Positions 43,069 through 53,289 of a stretch of 64,000 nucleotides of DNA are shown in pieces. The translations under genes and the position numbers were made by a program. Source of the stretch: JADLDB01 sp040752975 (GTDB lineage: Bacteria > Myxococcota > Myxococcia > Myxococcales > Myxococcaceae); contig JBFMHF010000013.1 of assembly GCA_040752975.1 (NCBI GenBank), forward strand, positions 1-64,000. Reading direction: 5' to 3'. The number at the start of each line of letters is the position of its first letter. Position 1 is the stretch's first letter. The notes under the pieces were generated by a model. The model was not told the origin of the DNA. It ran no database searches and saw nothing but the letters and a program-made list of their open reading frames with translations.

Positions 43069-44178
43069 CTAGCGACCCTTCCCCAGGAAGTCCTTGATGG
43101 AGCCGTAGATGCCGTCCTTGTCGGCGATCTCGCTGAGCGCGACCTTCTCCGAGTCGCCCAGTTGCTCGCGCAGGTCCTTGATGAACTGCCCCGAGCCGTA
43201 CGGTGACTCGACCTGCCCGTAGGCGAACTGGTTCACCGCCGGCAGCATGTCGGTCTTGAGGATCTCGATGCACTGCCGCGTGTCGTCGGCCGACCAGTTG
43301 TCGCCGTCCGAGAAGTGGAACGGGTAGATGTTCCACGACGACGACGGGTAGTCCGCCTTGATGATGTCGCGGCACAGCTTGTAGGCGCTGGAGATCATCG
43401 TGCCGCCCGACTCGCGCGTGTGGAAGAACGTCTCGCGATCCACCTCGCGCGCCACCGCGTCGTGGATGATGTAACGCGTCTCGAGGCCCTTGTATTGGTG
43501 GCGCAGCCACGTATCGAGCCAGAAGCTCTCGATGCGCACGATCTCCTTCTGCTCGTCGCCCATCGAGCCCGACACGTCCATCATGTAGATGATGACCGCG
43601 TTCGTCTCCGGCAGGTTCTCGAGCTTGTACGTGCGGTACCGCACGTCCTCGCGGATCGGGATGATCACCGGCGAGTCGGGGTTGTACGTGCCCATCGCGA
43701 TGGAGCGCTTCAGGGCTTCGCGGTACGTGCGCTTGAAGTGCCGCAGCGCCTGAGGGCCCACGGTGTTGATGCCCGTGTACTTGATGCGCGTGGTGACGAT
43801 CTTCTCCGTGCCCTTGTGCTCGATGTTCGGCAGCTGCAGCTCTTCCGCGAGGATCGTCGCCAGCTCCTCGAGGGAGACGTCGACCTCCAGCACGTGCTGC
43901 CCTTCGCCCTCGCCAGCCTTGCCCGAGCCGTCACCCGGCTGCGGCTGCCCCTGCCCGATGGTGTCGCCTGGCTCGCCGTCGCCCTGGCCCACGCCGCCCT
44001 GCCGCGAGCCGTGCTTGAAGTGCGGCACGTCGATGAAGGGCACGGGGATGGAGATGAAGTCCTTCCCCTTCTTCCCCAGCATCTCGCCCTGCTGAACGTA
44101 CTTCTTCAGGTTCTGCTTAATCTTCCCGCGGACGATCTGCTTGAAGCGGCTGTGGTCCTGGTCGATCCGCAAGGCCAC
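43069..44178 (-). CDS. yeaH: YeaH/YhbH family protein (DUF444, VWA-like)
   Basis: 369 residues from GTG 44178 (MALRIDQDHSRFKQIVRGKI). A basic N-terminal part with a Gly-rich loop (residues about 75-95) precedes a von Willebrand A-like domain with a MIDAS-type motif MMDVSGSMGDEQ and a later RESGGTMISSAYKL stretch. The family always accompanies the PrkA kinase and SpoVR. The prkA stop lies 3 nt upstream. The role is unknown beyond its part in the stress operon; it probably works as a protein-binding adaptor with the kinase or SpoVR. Confidence 0.95.
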   Translation of the reverse strand: MALRIDQDHSRFKQIVRGKIKQNLKKYVQQGEMLGKKGKDFISIPVPFIDVPHFKHGSRQGGVGQGDGEPGDTIGQGQPQPGDGSGKAGEGEGQHVLEVDVSLEELATILAEELQLPNIEHKGTEKIVTTRIKYTGINTVGPQALRHFKRTYREALKRSIAMGTYNPDSPVIIPIREDVRYRTYKLENLPETNAVIIYMMDVSGSMGDEQKEIVRIESFWLDTWLRHQYKGLETRYIIHDAVAREVDRETFFHTRESGGTMISSAYKLCRDIIKADYPSSSWNIYPFHFSDGDNWSADDTRQCIEILKTDMLPAVNQFAYGQVESPYGSGQFIKDLREQLGDSEKVALSEIADKDGIYGSIKDFLGKGR

Positions 44179-44181
44179 GGG

Positions 44182-46242
<2,061 letters not shown>

Positions 46243-46360
46243 GGAGTTGTCGGTCCCTTGCGTCGAGCGAAAGGTTCGGCCGGGGTTTGAATTCTCCCCC
46301 GCCGCGGGCTGGGACCGCGAGGTACGGCGCGGGGCGAAGAAGTCGTGAGAACTGCTCCGC

Positions 46361-46366
46361 AGTATA
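46361..46366 (-). promoter_or_regulatory. Possible -10 element for the prkA operon
   Basis: TATACT on the minus strand matches TATAAT at 5 of 6 positions, about 120 bp upstream of prkA. No convincing -35 is found 16-18 bp before it. Confidence 0.25.
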
Positions 46367-46406
46367 CGGGGCGCAGCGCGTCACTTGCACGCACCTCGCC
46401 ACAAGG

Positions 46407-48053
46407 TCAGGGGTTCACCCACACTTCGCGCAGGTCGTACCAGGCCACGGACGGAGTCAGGCCGTGCACCCGTTCCTTCGCTGCGTCGAGCGTCTGCCGG
46501 TTCGTCATCAGGAGGTAGGGCTGCGTCTCGACCAGGCGGCGGTGGACGGCGCGCTCGAGCTCCCGCCGCTTCGGCACGTCGAACTCCCCACGCACCGCCT
46601 CGAGAAGGCGGTCGAGCTCGGGATCCGCGATGCCGACGAAGTTGCTGCCGCCGTCGATCTGGCTCGAGTGGAAGTACGGGTACACGTCGTGCTCGCGGTC
46701 GAACTCGGTCCACACCCGGCTCACCACCTCGAAGTCGCGCTTCGCCACGCGCGCGCTCAGCGTGGCCGTCTCCACCTTCTCGAGGTTCAGCTCCACGCCG
46801 AGCGGCCGAAGCTGCTCCTGGTAGAGCGGCACCAGCTTGCCGAGCCGCACCGAAGACGAGGGGAGGAGGAAGGTGAAGCGCAGCGGTCGGCCGTCGCGCT
46901 CGCGCACCCCGTCGCCATCGGCGTCGACAAAGCCGGCGTCGGTGAGCAGCGCGTCGGCGGTCTGCGGGGAGAAGGGCAGGGGACCCAGCGTCGAGTCGCA
47001 GGAGTCACTGCCGTGGAGGTACGGACAGCTCGTCGGGAGCTCGAGATCGAGGTCCACCACCCTGGCCACCAGCCTGGCGTCGTACAGGTGCCCCAGCGCG
47101 CGCCGCACCCGCACGTCGGAGAACGCCGGCACCGCTTCGTTCCAGGCGATGTACGAGAAGCTGTTGTCGGCCGTGCGGAGCCGGCGGTACTTCTTCGCCC
47201 AGGCGTACTTCGGCTCATCGGCCTCCATCGCGCGCCACAGCACGGGCTGGATGTTCGTCATCAGGTCGAACTCGCCCTTCTCGAACATCGCCGCCGCGAC
47301 GGTGTGGTCCTTCACGAAACGGAAGACGATCCGATCGAGGTGCGCTGCGCCCCCCGGCCGGCGCTCCAGCGTGAGCGAGGCGCCCCGCTCCCAGGCCTTC
47401 ACGACGTACGGCCCGCTCCCGACGGGCGCCTTCGCCAGCTCCGCCCAGTCACCCGCCAGCTGTGCACGCGAGTAGATCGGCAGACGCACCAACGCGCGCA
47501 GCGCGGAGGGAGAAGGCTTCGTCCAGGTGCACTCGATCCGGTGCTCGTCCTGCGCCAGGCAGCCGGCGAGGCCCGCCAGCTCGCCTCGCGCCGCGCCCGT
47601 CTCGTGCTTGCCGTCCAGCACGGCCGCCACGGTCTCCACGACGTCTTTGGCCGTCACCGCAGCGCCCGTCGAGAAGGATGCACCCGGCCGCAGGGAGAAG
47701 GTCGTCACCCGGTGTCCGTCCACATCCTCCCAACTGGCGGCGAGGCCCGGCTTCAGGGAGTAGTCCCTGGGGTCGACGGTGAGGAGAGACTCGACCACCA
47801 GCGGTCGCGTCATGCGCGCAACCCACGCGTCGTGGAAGGCGTCGTCGAGGAAATTGAGACCGGCGGGCTCGCTCATCACCCGGACGATCAACGTGCCGCC
47901 GTCGGTGGGGCTTCCCATTTCTGCCAGGGGTCGGCCCTCGAGCCACTCGCGCGAGGCTGGGGACGCCGTGGCGGCGTCCGACGTCGAGGGAGTCTTGCAG
48001 CTGCCGCAGGCAATCCACGTGGTGACGCACACCATCGCAACGACGAGTCTCAC
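46407..48053 (-). CDS. Solute-binding lipoprotein of peptide/nickel ABC transporters (SBP_bac_5)
   Basis: 548 residues from GTG 48053. A lipoprotein signal (VVAMVCVTTWIAC) is followed by the family 5 extracellular solute-binding domain: LAASWEDVDGHRVTTFSLRP, GSGPYVVKAWERGASLTLER, DVRVRRALGHLYDARLV and ADGDGVRERDGRPLRFTFLLP. It should bind an oligopeptide, dipeptide, nickel chelate or similar ligand in the periplasm. No permease or ATPase gene of an ABC transporter lies next to it. It shares the strand with prkA, 164 bp away, and the repeat-protein gene upstream, 51 bp away, but operon membership is uncertain. Confidence 0.88.
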   Translation of the reverse strand: MRLVVAMVCVTTWIACGSCKTPSTSDAATASPASREWLEGRPLAEMGSPTDGGTLIVRVMSEPAGLNFLDDAFHDAWVARMTRPLVVESLLTVDPRDYSLKPGLAASWEDVDGHRVTTFSLRPGASFSTGAAVTAKDVVETVAAVLDGKHETGAARGELAGLAGCLAQDEHRIECTWTKPSPSALRALVRLPIYSRAQLAGDWAELAKAPVGSGPYVVKAWERGASLTLERRPGGAAHLDRIVFRFVKDHTVAAAMFEKGEFDLMTNIQPVLWRAMEADEPKYAWAKKYRRLRTADNSFSYIAWNEAVPAFSDVRVRRALGHLYDARLVARVVDLDLELPTSCPYLHGSDSCDSTLGPLPFSPQTADALLTDAGFVDADGDGVRERDGRPLRFTFLLPSSSVRLGKLVPLYQEQLRPLGVELNLEKVETATLSARVAKRDFEVVSRVWTEFDREHDVYPYFHSSQIDGGSNFVGIADPELDRLLEAVRGEFDVPKRRELERAVHRRLVETQPYLLMTNRQTLDAAKERVHGLTPSVAWYDLREVWVNP

Positions 48054-48104
48054 GGAGCGGACTCTACCCGCCCGCGGCGCGTGCTCGTCACGAACGAAGA
48101 GCGG

Positions 48105-49664
48105 TCAGCCGACCACGGACTCGATCGGCCGCTGGACGGCCATCACGTACTTCGGGAAGAGCTCTTCGGGCATCGAACGCAGCACACCGTAGGGGTCGCG
48201 GAACTGGACGCGGCCACCCTTCACGCTCTCCAGCGTCACGGCGTGGTTGTAGTCGCCCTGATCGATGTGGAGGATGATCGGCCGGTTCTGCGCGCCCACC
48301 GCGTTGAAGCCGCGCAGGGACTCGAGGACCTTCGCGCCTTCCTTCTCGTCCTTCAGGTTGTCGGTGGAGTACTTCACGCCGAAGAGCTGGGCGAGCAGGT
48401 TGGCCTGCTGCGACGGCTTGATGCCCCGCTGCTCCTCCCCCGTGCGCGTGTCCGTCGACTTGCCGGCGACGGGGTCGAAGTCCATGAAGCGGCCGTTCGC
48501 GTACTCCATCGCCGCGGTCTGGAAGATGGTCTGCGAGGCCGAGCGCCAGTCGCGTGAGTCAACCGCCGCGTCGCCCGCGTCCACCCGGAGCTCGCCGCCG
48601 CCCCGCATCTTCGCCTTGCCCGCCGGGCCGGTGAGGTCGGCCATCAGCCGCGCGTATTCGGCCGGCTCGTCCGCCACCAGCTCGAACATCATCGAGGTGA
48701 CGGTGCAGGTGGGGGCGGTGCCCTGGTCGATGCGGTTGGGGTTGACGATGTCGCGCAGCACCCCCCGCAACACCGTCTCGGTGGTGGTGTCTGCCGACAG
48801 CTTCGCGTTCAGCGGCTGGCTGGCAAGCTTCGCCAGGTTCGACAGCAGCGAGCCACCCTGAGCGTCCTTGTCCGTGAAGAGCTTCGGCGTCTTCTCCAGC
48901 GCGGCCCCCAGAAAACGCAGCCCGTCCTCGTCGAGCCGCTTCATCACCGTGGAGAGCTGCTCCCGGGCGGTAGCGGAGAGCGACTTCGTGGTCTTGAGCG
49001 CGAGGATTCCCCTGGTGAGCGCCGCCGTCGCGCCCGCCGACCCCTTCGGGAGGTCGTAGCCGAAGGTCGGGTTCTCCAGTCGATCGAAGATGGCGTTGCG
49101 CAGTTCGACGCGGGCGGGATCGTCGTCCGGACCCACGAGCGTGGCGCGCACAGCGTCGAAGCTCGCCAGGCTGCCGATGGAGTCGTCCTGCACGCCGCCG
49201 GTCTTCTTTCGGCCGATCGAATCGTCCTGGACTCCGCCGGTCGTCTTCCGACCGATGGAGTCGTCCTGCACGCCCCCCCTCTTCGCGCGGCCGATGGAGT
49301 CGTCCTGCACGCCGCCCGTCTTGGCGCGGCCGATGGAGTCGTCCTGCACGCCACCCGTCTTGGCGCGGCCGATGGAGTCGTCCTGCACGCCACCCGTCTT
49401 CGCGCGGCCGATGGAGTCGTCCTGCACGCCGCCCGTCTTCGCGCGGCCGATGGAGTCGTCCTGCACGCCACCAGCCTTGGCACGCCCCTCTGCCGCCTTG
49501 TCCGCAACTCGGGGAGCGGAGTCGAAGCTGCTCCCCGACCCATACCCCGTCGGCACGGGCTTGCTCGTGGGGGTTGGAGTGGCGGCCGGCGCCGTCGTCG
49601 GGCCGGCATTGACCGTCACCCGGGGCGGAACCACAGAGCTGCGGATCTTGGGGTCGAAGGCCAT
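48105..49664 (-). CDS. Repeat protein with papain-like C-terminal domain
   Basis: 519 residues from ATG 49664, preceded by AGGGA at 7 nt. After a Pro/Thr-rich head, residues 60-163 are eight tandem 13-residue repeats of the form GRAKTGGVQDDSI; the GGVQDDSI part is invariant and the basic part varies (AKA, AKT, AKR, KTT, KKT). A helical region follows. The C-terminal part has the marks of a papain-like cysteine peptidase or transglutaminase fold: Gln314 and Cys320 in DQGTAPTCTVTSMM, His474 in DYNHAVTLESV, Asp490 in VQFRDPYG. No signal peptide is visible. It is divergent from a kinase/STAND gene with 94 bp between starts. I do not recognise a described family; function unknown. Confidence 0.65.
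   Translation of the reverse strand: MAFDPKIRSSVVPPRVTVNAGPTTAPAATPTPTSKPVPTGYGSGSSFDSAPRVADKAAEGRAKAGGVQDDSIGRAKTGGVQDDSIGRAKTGGVQDDSIGRAKTGGVQDDSIGRAKTGGVQDDSIGRAKRGGVQDDSIGRKTTGGVQDDSIGRKKTGGVQDDSIGSLASFDAVRATLVGPDDDPARVELRNAIFDRLENPTFGYDLPKGSAGATAALTRGILALKTTKSLSATAREQLSTVMKRLDEDGLRFLGAALEKTPKLFTDKDAQGGSLLSNLAKLASQPLNAKLSADTTTETVLRGVLRDIVNPNRIDQGTAPTCTVTSMMFELVADEPAEYARLMADLTGPAGKAKMRGGGELRVDAGDAAVDSRDWRSASQTIFQTAAMEYANGRFMDFDPVAGKSTDTRTGEEQRGIKPSQQANLLAQLFGVKYSTDNLKDEKEGAKVLESLRGFNAVGAQNRPIILHIDQGDYNHAVTLESVKGGRVQFRDPYGVLRSMPEELFPKYVMAVQRPIESVVG
49176..49487 (-). repeat. Eight 39-bp tandem repeats inside a gene
   Basis: Eight in-frame units of exactly 39 bp (312 bp) encode GRAKTGGVQDDSI and close variants. 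The central units are almost identical in DNA, the two units nearest the C-terminal side have diverged most. It is coding repeat, not CRISPR: units are contiguous and have no spacers. Confidence 0.95.
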
Positions 49665-49758
49665 GGCGGTGTCCCTACATTGTCGCACGACGCCAGGGGG
49701 TTGTTGCGCCCAGAAAATGCCCGGAAAATCCGCGTATTGCGCTAACTTTTGACAGACC

Positions 49759-52700
49759 GTGGAGGAGTTCGGCTCATATCGGCTGGTGAAACGCCTTGGC
49801 GCCGGCGGCATGGGCGAGGTGTTTCTGGCCCAGCGCTCGGCGGAGCCTTCCACGGTGGTGGTGAAGCGGATCCTCCCGCATCTCACGGAGAATCAGCGCT
49901 TTCTCCGGCTCTTCCTCGACGAGACACGGATCGCCTCGCGGCTTCACCACCCGAACATCGCCGAGATCTTCGAGCTGGGAGAAGTGAACGGCACGTGGTT
50001 CGTGGCGATGGAGTACGTGGCGGGGAAGGACCTGCGCGAGCTGCTCAAGCGCGTGCGTGCGCAGGAGGCGGAGGTGCCCGTGGAGGTCGCCCTCCACATC
50101 GGCGTCGAGGTGGCGAAGGGCCTGGACTACGCGCACCGAGCCACGGACGCCCAGGGGCGTCACCTGCAGATCGTCCACCGCGATGTCTCGCCGCACAACG
50201 TGCTCGTCGGCCGGACGGGGGAAGTGAAGTTGATCGACTTCGGTGTGGCGAAGGCGGCCAACAAGTCGGTCCACACTGCGACGGGCATCCTCAAAGGGAA
50301 GTTCCCGTACATGGCGCCGGAGCAGGCACACGCGAAGCCGGTCGACGCGCGCACCGACGTCTTCGCTCTCGGCATCGTGCTGTGGGAGATGCTGACGAAC
50401 CGCTACCTGTTCCGCGGCAAGACGGACGCGGTGACGCTGCGCATGGTGCGCGAGTGCATGGTGCCCGCGCCCTCGTCCTTGCGTGAGGACATTCCCGAGG
50501 CGCTCGACAAGGTGCTGCTCAAGGCGCTGCGGAAGGAGGCGAAGGACCGCTTCCCCACGGCCGAGGCATTCCGCGAGGCGCTGATGGGCGTGTTGTCCAA
50601 CTACCCGCCTCCGGACGTGCCCGCCTGGTTCCGCGACTTCGACGACGTGCCCGGGCTGGACGACTCCGAAGAGGCGTACGTGCCGCCCGAGGCCGAGCCG
50701 GTGAAGCCGCTCAACTCCGGCGAGGTGGAGACCATTCTCGAAGGCGCCTCGCACCCCACCGTCCCGGTCCACAAGCGGCAGGACGTGACGCGCTCCGACC
50801 GCGGCGCGGAAGCCGATCGCACGCCCAGCAACGAGCAGTTGGAGCAGGCGAAGAAGCTGCTGGAACAGGTCTCGGGGCGGCCCACCAACATCGGCAAGCA
50901 GCCCACCAGCTTCGTCGGCCGCGTCGGCGAGCTGGCCGATCTGCACCAGCTCTTCCGCCAGGGGGTCCGGCTCATCACCCTCCTCGGGCCTGGCGGCACG
51001 GGAAAAACCCGCCTCTCGCTGCAGTTCGGTCAGCAGCTCGTCTCGTACTTTCAGGGCGTGGGCGAGCGCGGGCGGCGGCGCGGCGGCGTGTGGTTCTGCG
51101 ATCTCACCGAGGCCACGGACGTCGACTCGATCGCTGGCGCCGTGGCGCGTGCCTTGAGCGTGCCCCTCGTGCCCGGAGATCCGGTCAAGCAGCTCGGCCA
51201 CGCGATCCTCGCGCGCGGCGAGGTGCTGCTGGTGATGGACAACTTCGAGCAGATCGTGTCCCACGCCTCCGAGACCATCGAGCGGTGGATGCGCGCTGCC
51301 CCTCAGGCCCGCTTCGTCGTGTCTTCACGTGAGCTCCTGCGCGTCCCCGAGGAGACCGTCTTCGAGGTGCCGCCGCTGCGGACGCCGAAGGAACAGGAGG
51401 CCGCCCGCTCGTCCGAGGCCGTCGAGCTGTTCATCGAACGCGCCCGCGCCGTGCGGCCAGGATGGGAGCCGACCCAGGCCGACGTCACCGCGATCGCCGA
51501 AGTCGTCCGCCAGCTCGACGGGATGCCGCTGGCGATCGAGCTCGCGGCTGCCCGCATGTCGGTGCTGAGCCCTACCCAGCTCGTCCAGCGTCTTCCACGG
51601 CGCTTCGATCTCCTCGTCGATCGCCGGGGAGCGACGGAGCGGCAGGCCACCTTGCGCGGTGCGATCGACTGGTCGTGGCGCATGCTGACGCCGGCGGAGG
51701 CTTCCGCCATGGCCCAGCTGTCCGTCTTTCGCGGCGGCTTCAGCGCGGAGGCGGTGGAGGCCGTGGTGAGCCTGGAGGGTGGCGCGGCGCTCGAGCTGTT
51801 GATGACGTTGCGCGCCAAGTCGCTGGTGCGCGCCTACTTTCCCCACGGTGACGACGCCCAGACGCGCTTCGGCCTCTTCGAGAGCATCCGCGAGTACGCG
51901 AAGGAGAAGCTCGCCGGGCAGCCGGAAGAGGAGGGCGCCGCCGAACGCCACGCGCAATTCTACCTGTCGCTGGGGGAGAAGCTGTCCATCGGCGCGGAGG
52001 GAAGCAAAGCGCAGCTCGACGCCCTCGATCTCGAACGGGACAACCTCAACGCCGTCTTCATGCGCGCCCAGAAGCGCGACGACGCGCGCGCGCTCAAGGT
52101 GGTGCTCGCGCTCGACCCCCTGCTGGCGCTCCGGGGCCCGTTCCAGGTGCACCTGGCGATGCTCGACGCGGCGTTGGCCAAGCCGGCCATCGACGACGTG
52201 TCGCGGGCGGCGGGCCTCGAGGCGCGCGGAAGAGCACGGCAGGCGCGGGGCCGCATCGCTGAGTCGGAAGATGATCTGCTCGCGATGGCCGAGCTGGCCC
52301 GCAAGCTGAACGACGTGGCGATGGAGGGGCGCGCCGAGTCGCACCTCGCGATGATCGAGCGGCTCAAGGGGCAGCGGGCCGAAGCCCGCCGACGGTGTGA
52401 GCGCGCCCTGGCCCTGTCCGAGCGCGTCGGCGATCGCCGGATGATGGGGCGCACCCTTTCGATCCTGGCCGGCCTGCTGTCGGACATGGGGCGCGAGACG
52501 GAGGCGATGGACACCTACAACGAGGCGCTCGAGCTGCACCGCGCCGTCGGGGACCGCCGCTACGAGGGCGTGACGCTCGCCAACCTGGGCGTGCAGCAGC
52601 AGGCCCTGGGACTCCTCAAGCAGGCACGAGCCAACTACCAGGCCGCGCTCACCATTCACCGCGAGCTGGGCAACCGACGCTCGGAAGGCATCTCCCACAT

Positions 52701-53289
52701 CAACCTGGGCGACCTGAACGCGGATCTCGAGCAGCCCGGCCAGGCGAGGTCGCACTACGAGAGCGCGCTGGCCATCCTCCGTGAGGCGGGCGCCCGACGG
52801 TTCGAAGGCGTGGCGCTGGTGTCGTTGGGGTCGCTGTTCCAGCAGTTTGGTGAGCTCGACGAGGCCCTCGCCCACTTCCGGGAAGGCGTGGCCATCCTCG
52901 AGGAGACGGGCGACGCACGCTACGAGGGGCTTGGGCGCGCCGGGCTCGCGGCGGCGAGGGCGCTGCAGGGCGCCGTCGAGGAGGCCGAGGAGGGAATGGC
53001 CGAGGCGACGCGGCTGCTCACCGAGGCGGGGGACGCGGCCTTCCTCGACGCGCTCGATCTCTACCGGGCGCACCTCGAGTTGGCCCACGCCCGCGAGACT
53101 CGTTCCGAACACCAGGCCAACGTGCTCGAGGAGCGGATCGCCAAGCGCATCGCACACGCAGAGCGTGCGGGTCCAGCGGACGAGAAGCACCCGGCTGGCG
53201 TCCCCAGTCCGGCGGATCGATCCGAGCACGTGCGCGCCGCGTTGCGCTCCCTGCGGATCGCCATGGCCCAGTCGGGCCAGGAAGCATGA
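49759..53289 (+). CDS. Ser/Thr protein kinase fused to STAND/NB-ARC-type ATPase and TPRs
   Basis: 1176 residues from GTG 49759. Kinase domain 1-280: Gly loop GAGGMG (14-19), Lys36, HRDVSPHN (140-147; the Lys usual after HRDx is Ser, as in many myxobacterial kinases), DFG (160-162), YMAPEQ. After an acidic linker comes a STAND ATPase at about 385-680: Walker A GPGGTGKT (410-417), Walker B LLVMDN (490-495), SSRELL and GMPLAIELAAARM, similar to AfsR-type or NLR-type ATPases. The remainder to about 1110 consists of TPR repeats (RRYEGVTLANLGVQQQALG and so on). Such a switch would bind a ligand through the TPRs, oligomerise on ATP binding and activate the kinase. Two direct repeats GAAAATGCCCG/GAAAATCCGCG (49713-49734) lie just upstream. 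Confidence 0.92.
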   Translation: MEEFGSYRLVKRLGAGGMGEVFLAQRSAEPSTVVVKRILPHLTENQRFLRLFLDETRIASRLHHPNIAEIFELGEVNGTWFVAMEYVAGKDLRELLKRVRAQEAEVPVEVALHIGVEVAKGLDYAHRATDAQGRHLQIVHRDVSPHNVLVGRTGEVKLIDFGVAKAANKSVHTATGILKGKFPYMAPEQAHAKPVDARTDVFALGIVLWEMLTNRYLFRGKTDAVTLRMVRECMVPAPSSLREDIPEALDKVLLKALRKEAKDRFPTAEAFREALMGVLSNYPPPDVPAWFRDFDDVPGLDDSEEAYVPPEAEPVKPLNSGEVETILEGASHPTVPVHKRQDVTRSDRGAEADRTPSNEQLEQAKKLLEQVSGRPTNIGKQPTSFVGRVGELADLHQLFRQGVRLITLLGPGGTGKTRLSLQFGQQLVSYFQGVGERGRRRGGVWFCDLTEATDVDSIAGAVARALSVPLVPGDPVKQLGHAILARGEVLLVMDNFEQIVSHASETIERWMRAAPQARFVVSSRELLRVPEETVFEVPPLRTPKEQEAARSSEAVELFIERARAVRPGWEPTQADVTAIAEVVRQLDGMPLAIELAAARMSVLSPTQLVQRLPRRFDLLVDRRGATERQATLRGAIDWSWRMLTPAEASAMAQLSVFRGGFSAEAVEAVVSLEGGAALELLMTLRAKSLVRAYFPHGDDAQTRFGLFESIREYAKEKLAGQPEEEGAAERHAQFYLSLGEKLSIGAEGSKAQLDALDLERDNLNAVFMRAQKRDDARALKVVLALDPLLALRGPFQVHLAMLDAALAKPAIDDVSRAAGLEARGRARQARGRIAESEDDLLAMAELARKLNDVAMEGRAESHLAMIERLKGQRAEARRRCERALALSERVGDRRMMGRTLSILAGLLSDMGRETEAMDTYNEALELHRAVGDRRYEGVTLANLGVQQQALGLLKQARANYQAALTIHRELGNRRSEGISHINLGDLNADLEQPGQARSHYESALAILREAGARRFEGVALVSLGSLFQQFGELDEALAHFREGVAILEETGDARYEGLGRAGLAAARALQGAVEEAEEGMAEATRLLTEAGDAAFLDALDLYRAHLELAHARETRSEHQANVLEERIAKRIAHAERAGPADEKHPAGVPSPADRSEHVRAALRSLRIAMAQSGQEA

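Noticed and set aside
49176..49487. CRISPR-like array of 39-bp repeats
   Set aside because: The units are contiguous without spacers, stay in frame and encode a protein repeat.
49741..49760. TTGACA (49749-49754) as the -35 of the kinase-STAND gene
   Set aside because: It lies only about 5 bp before the GTG start, leaving no room for a -10 and leader.
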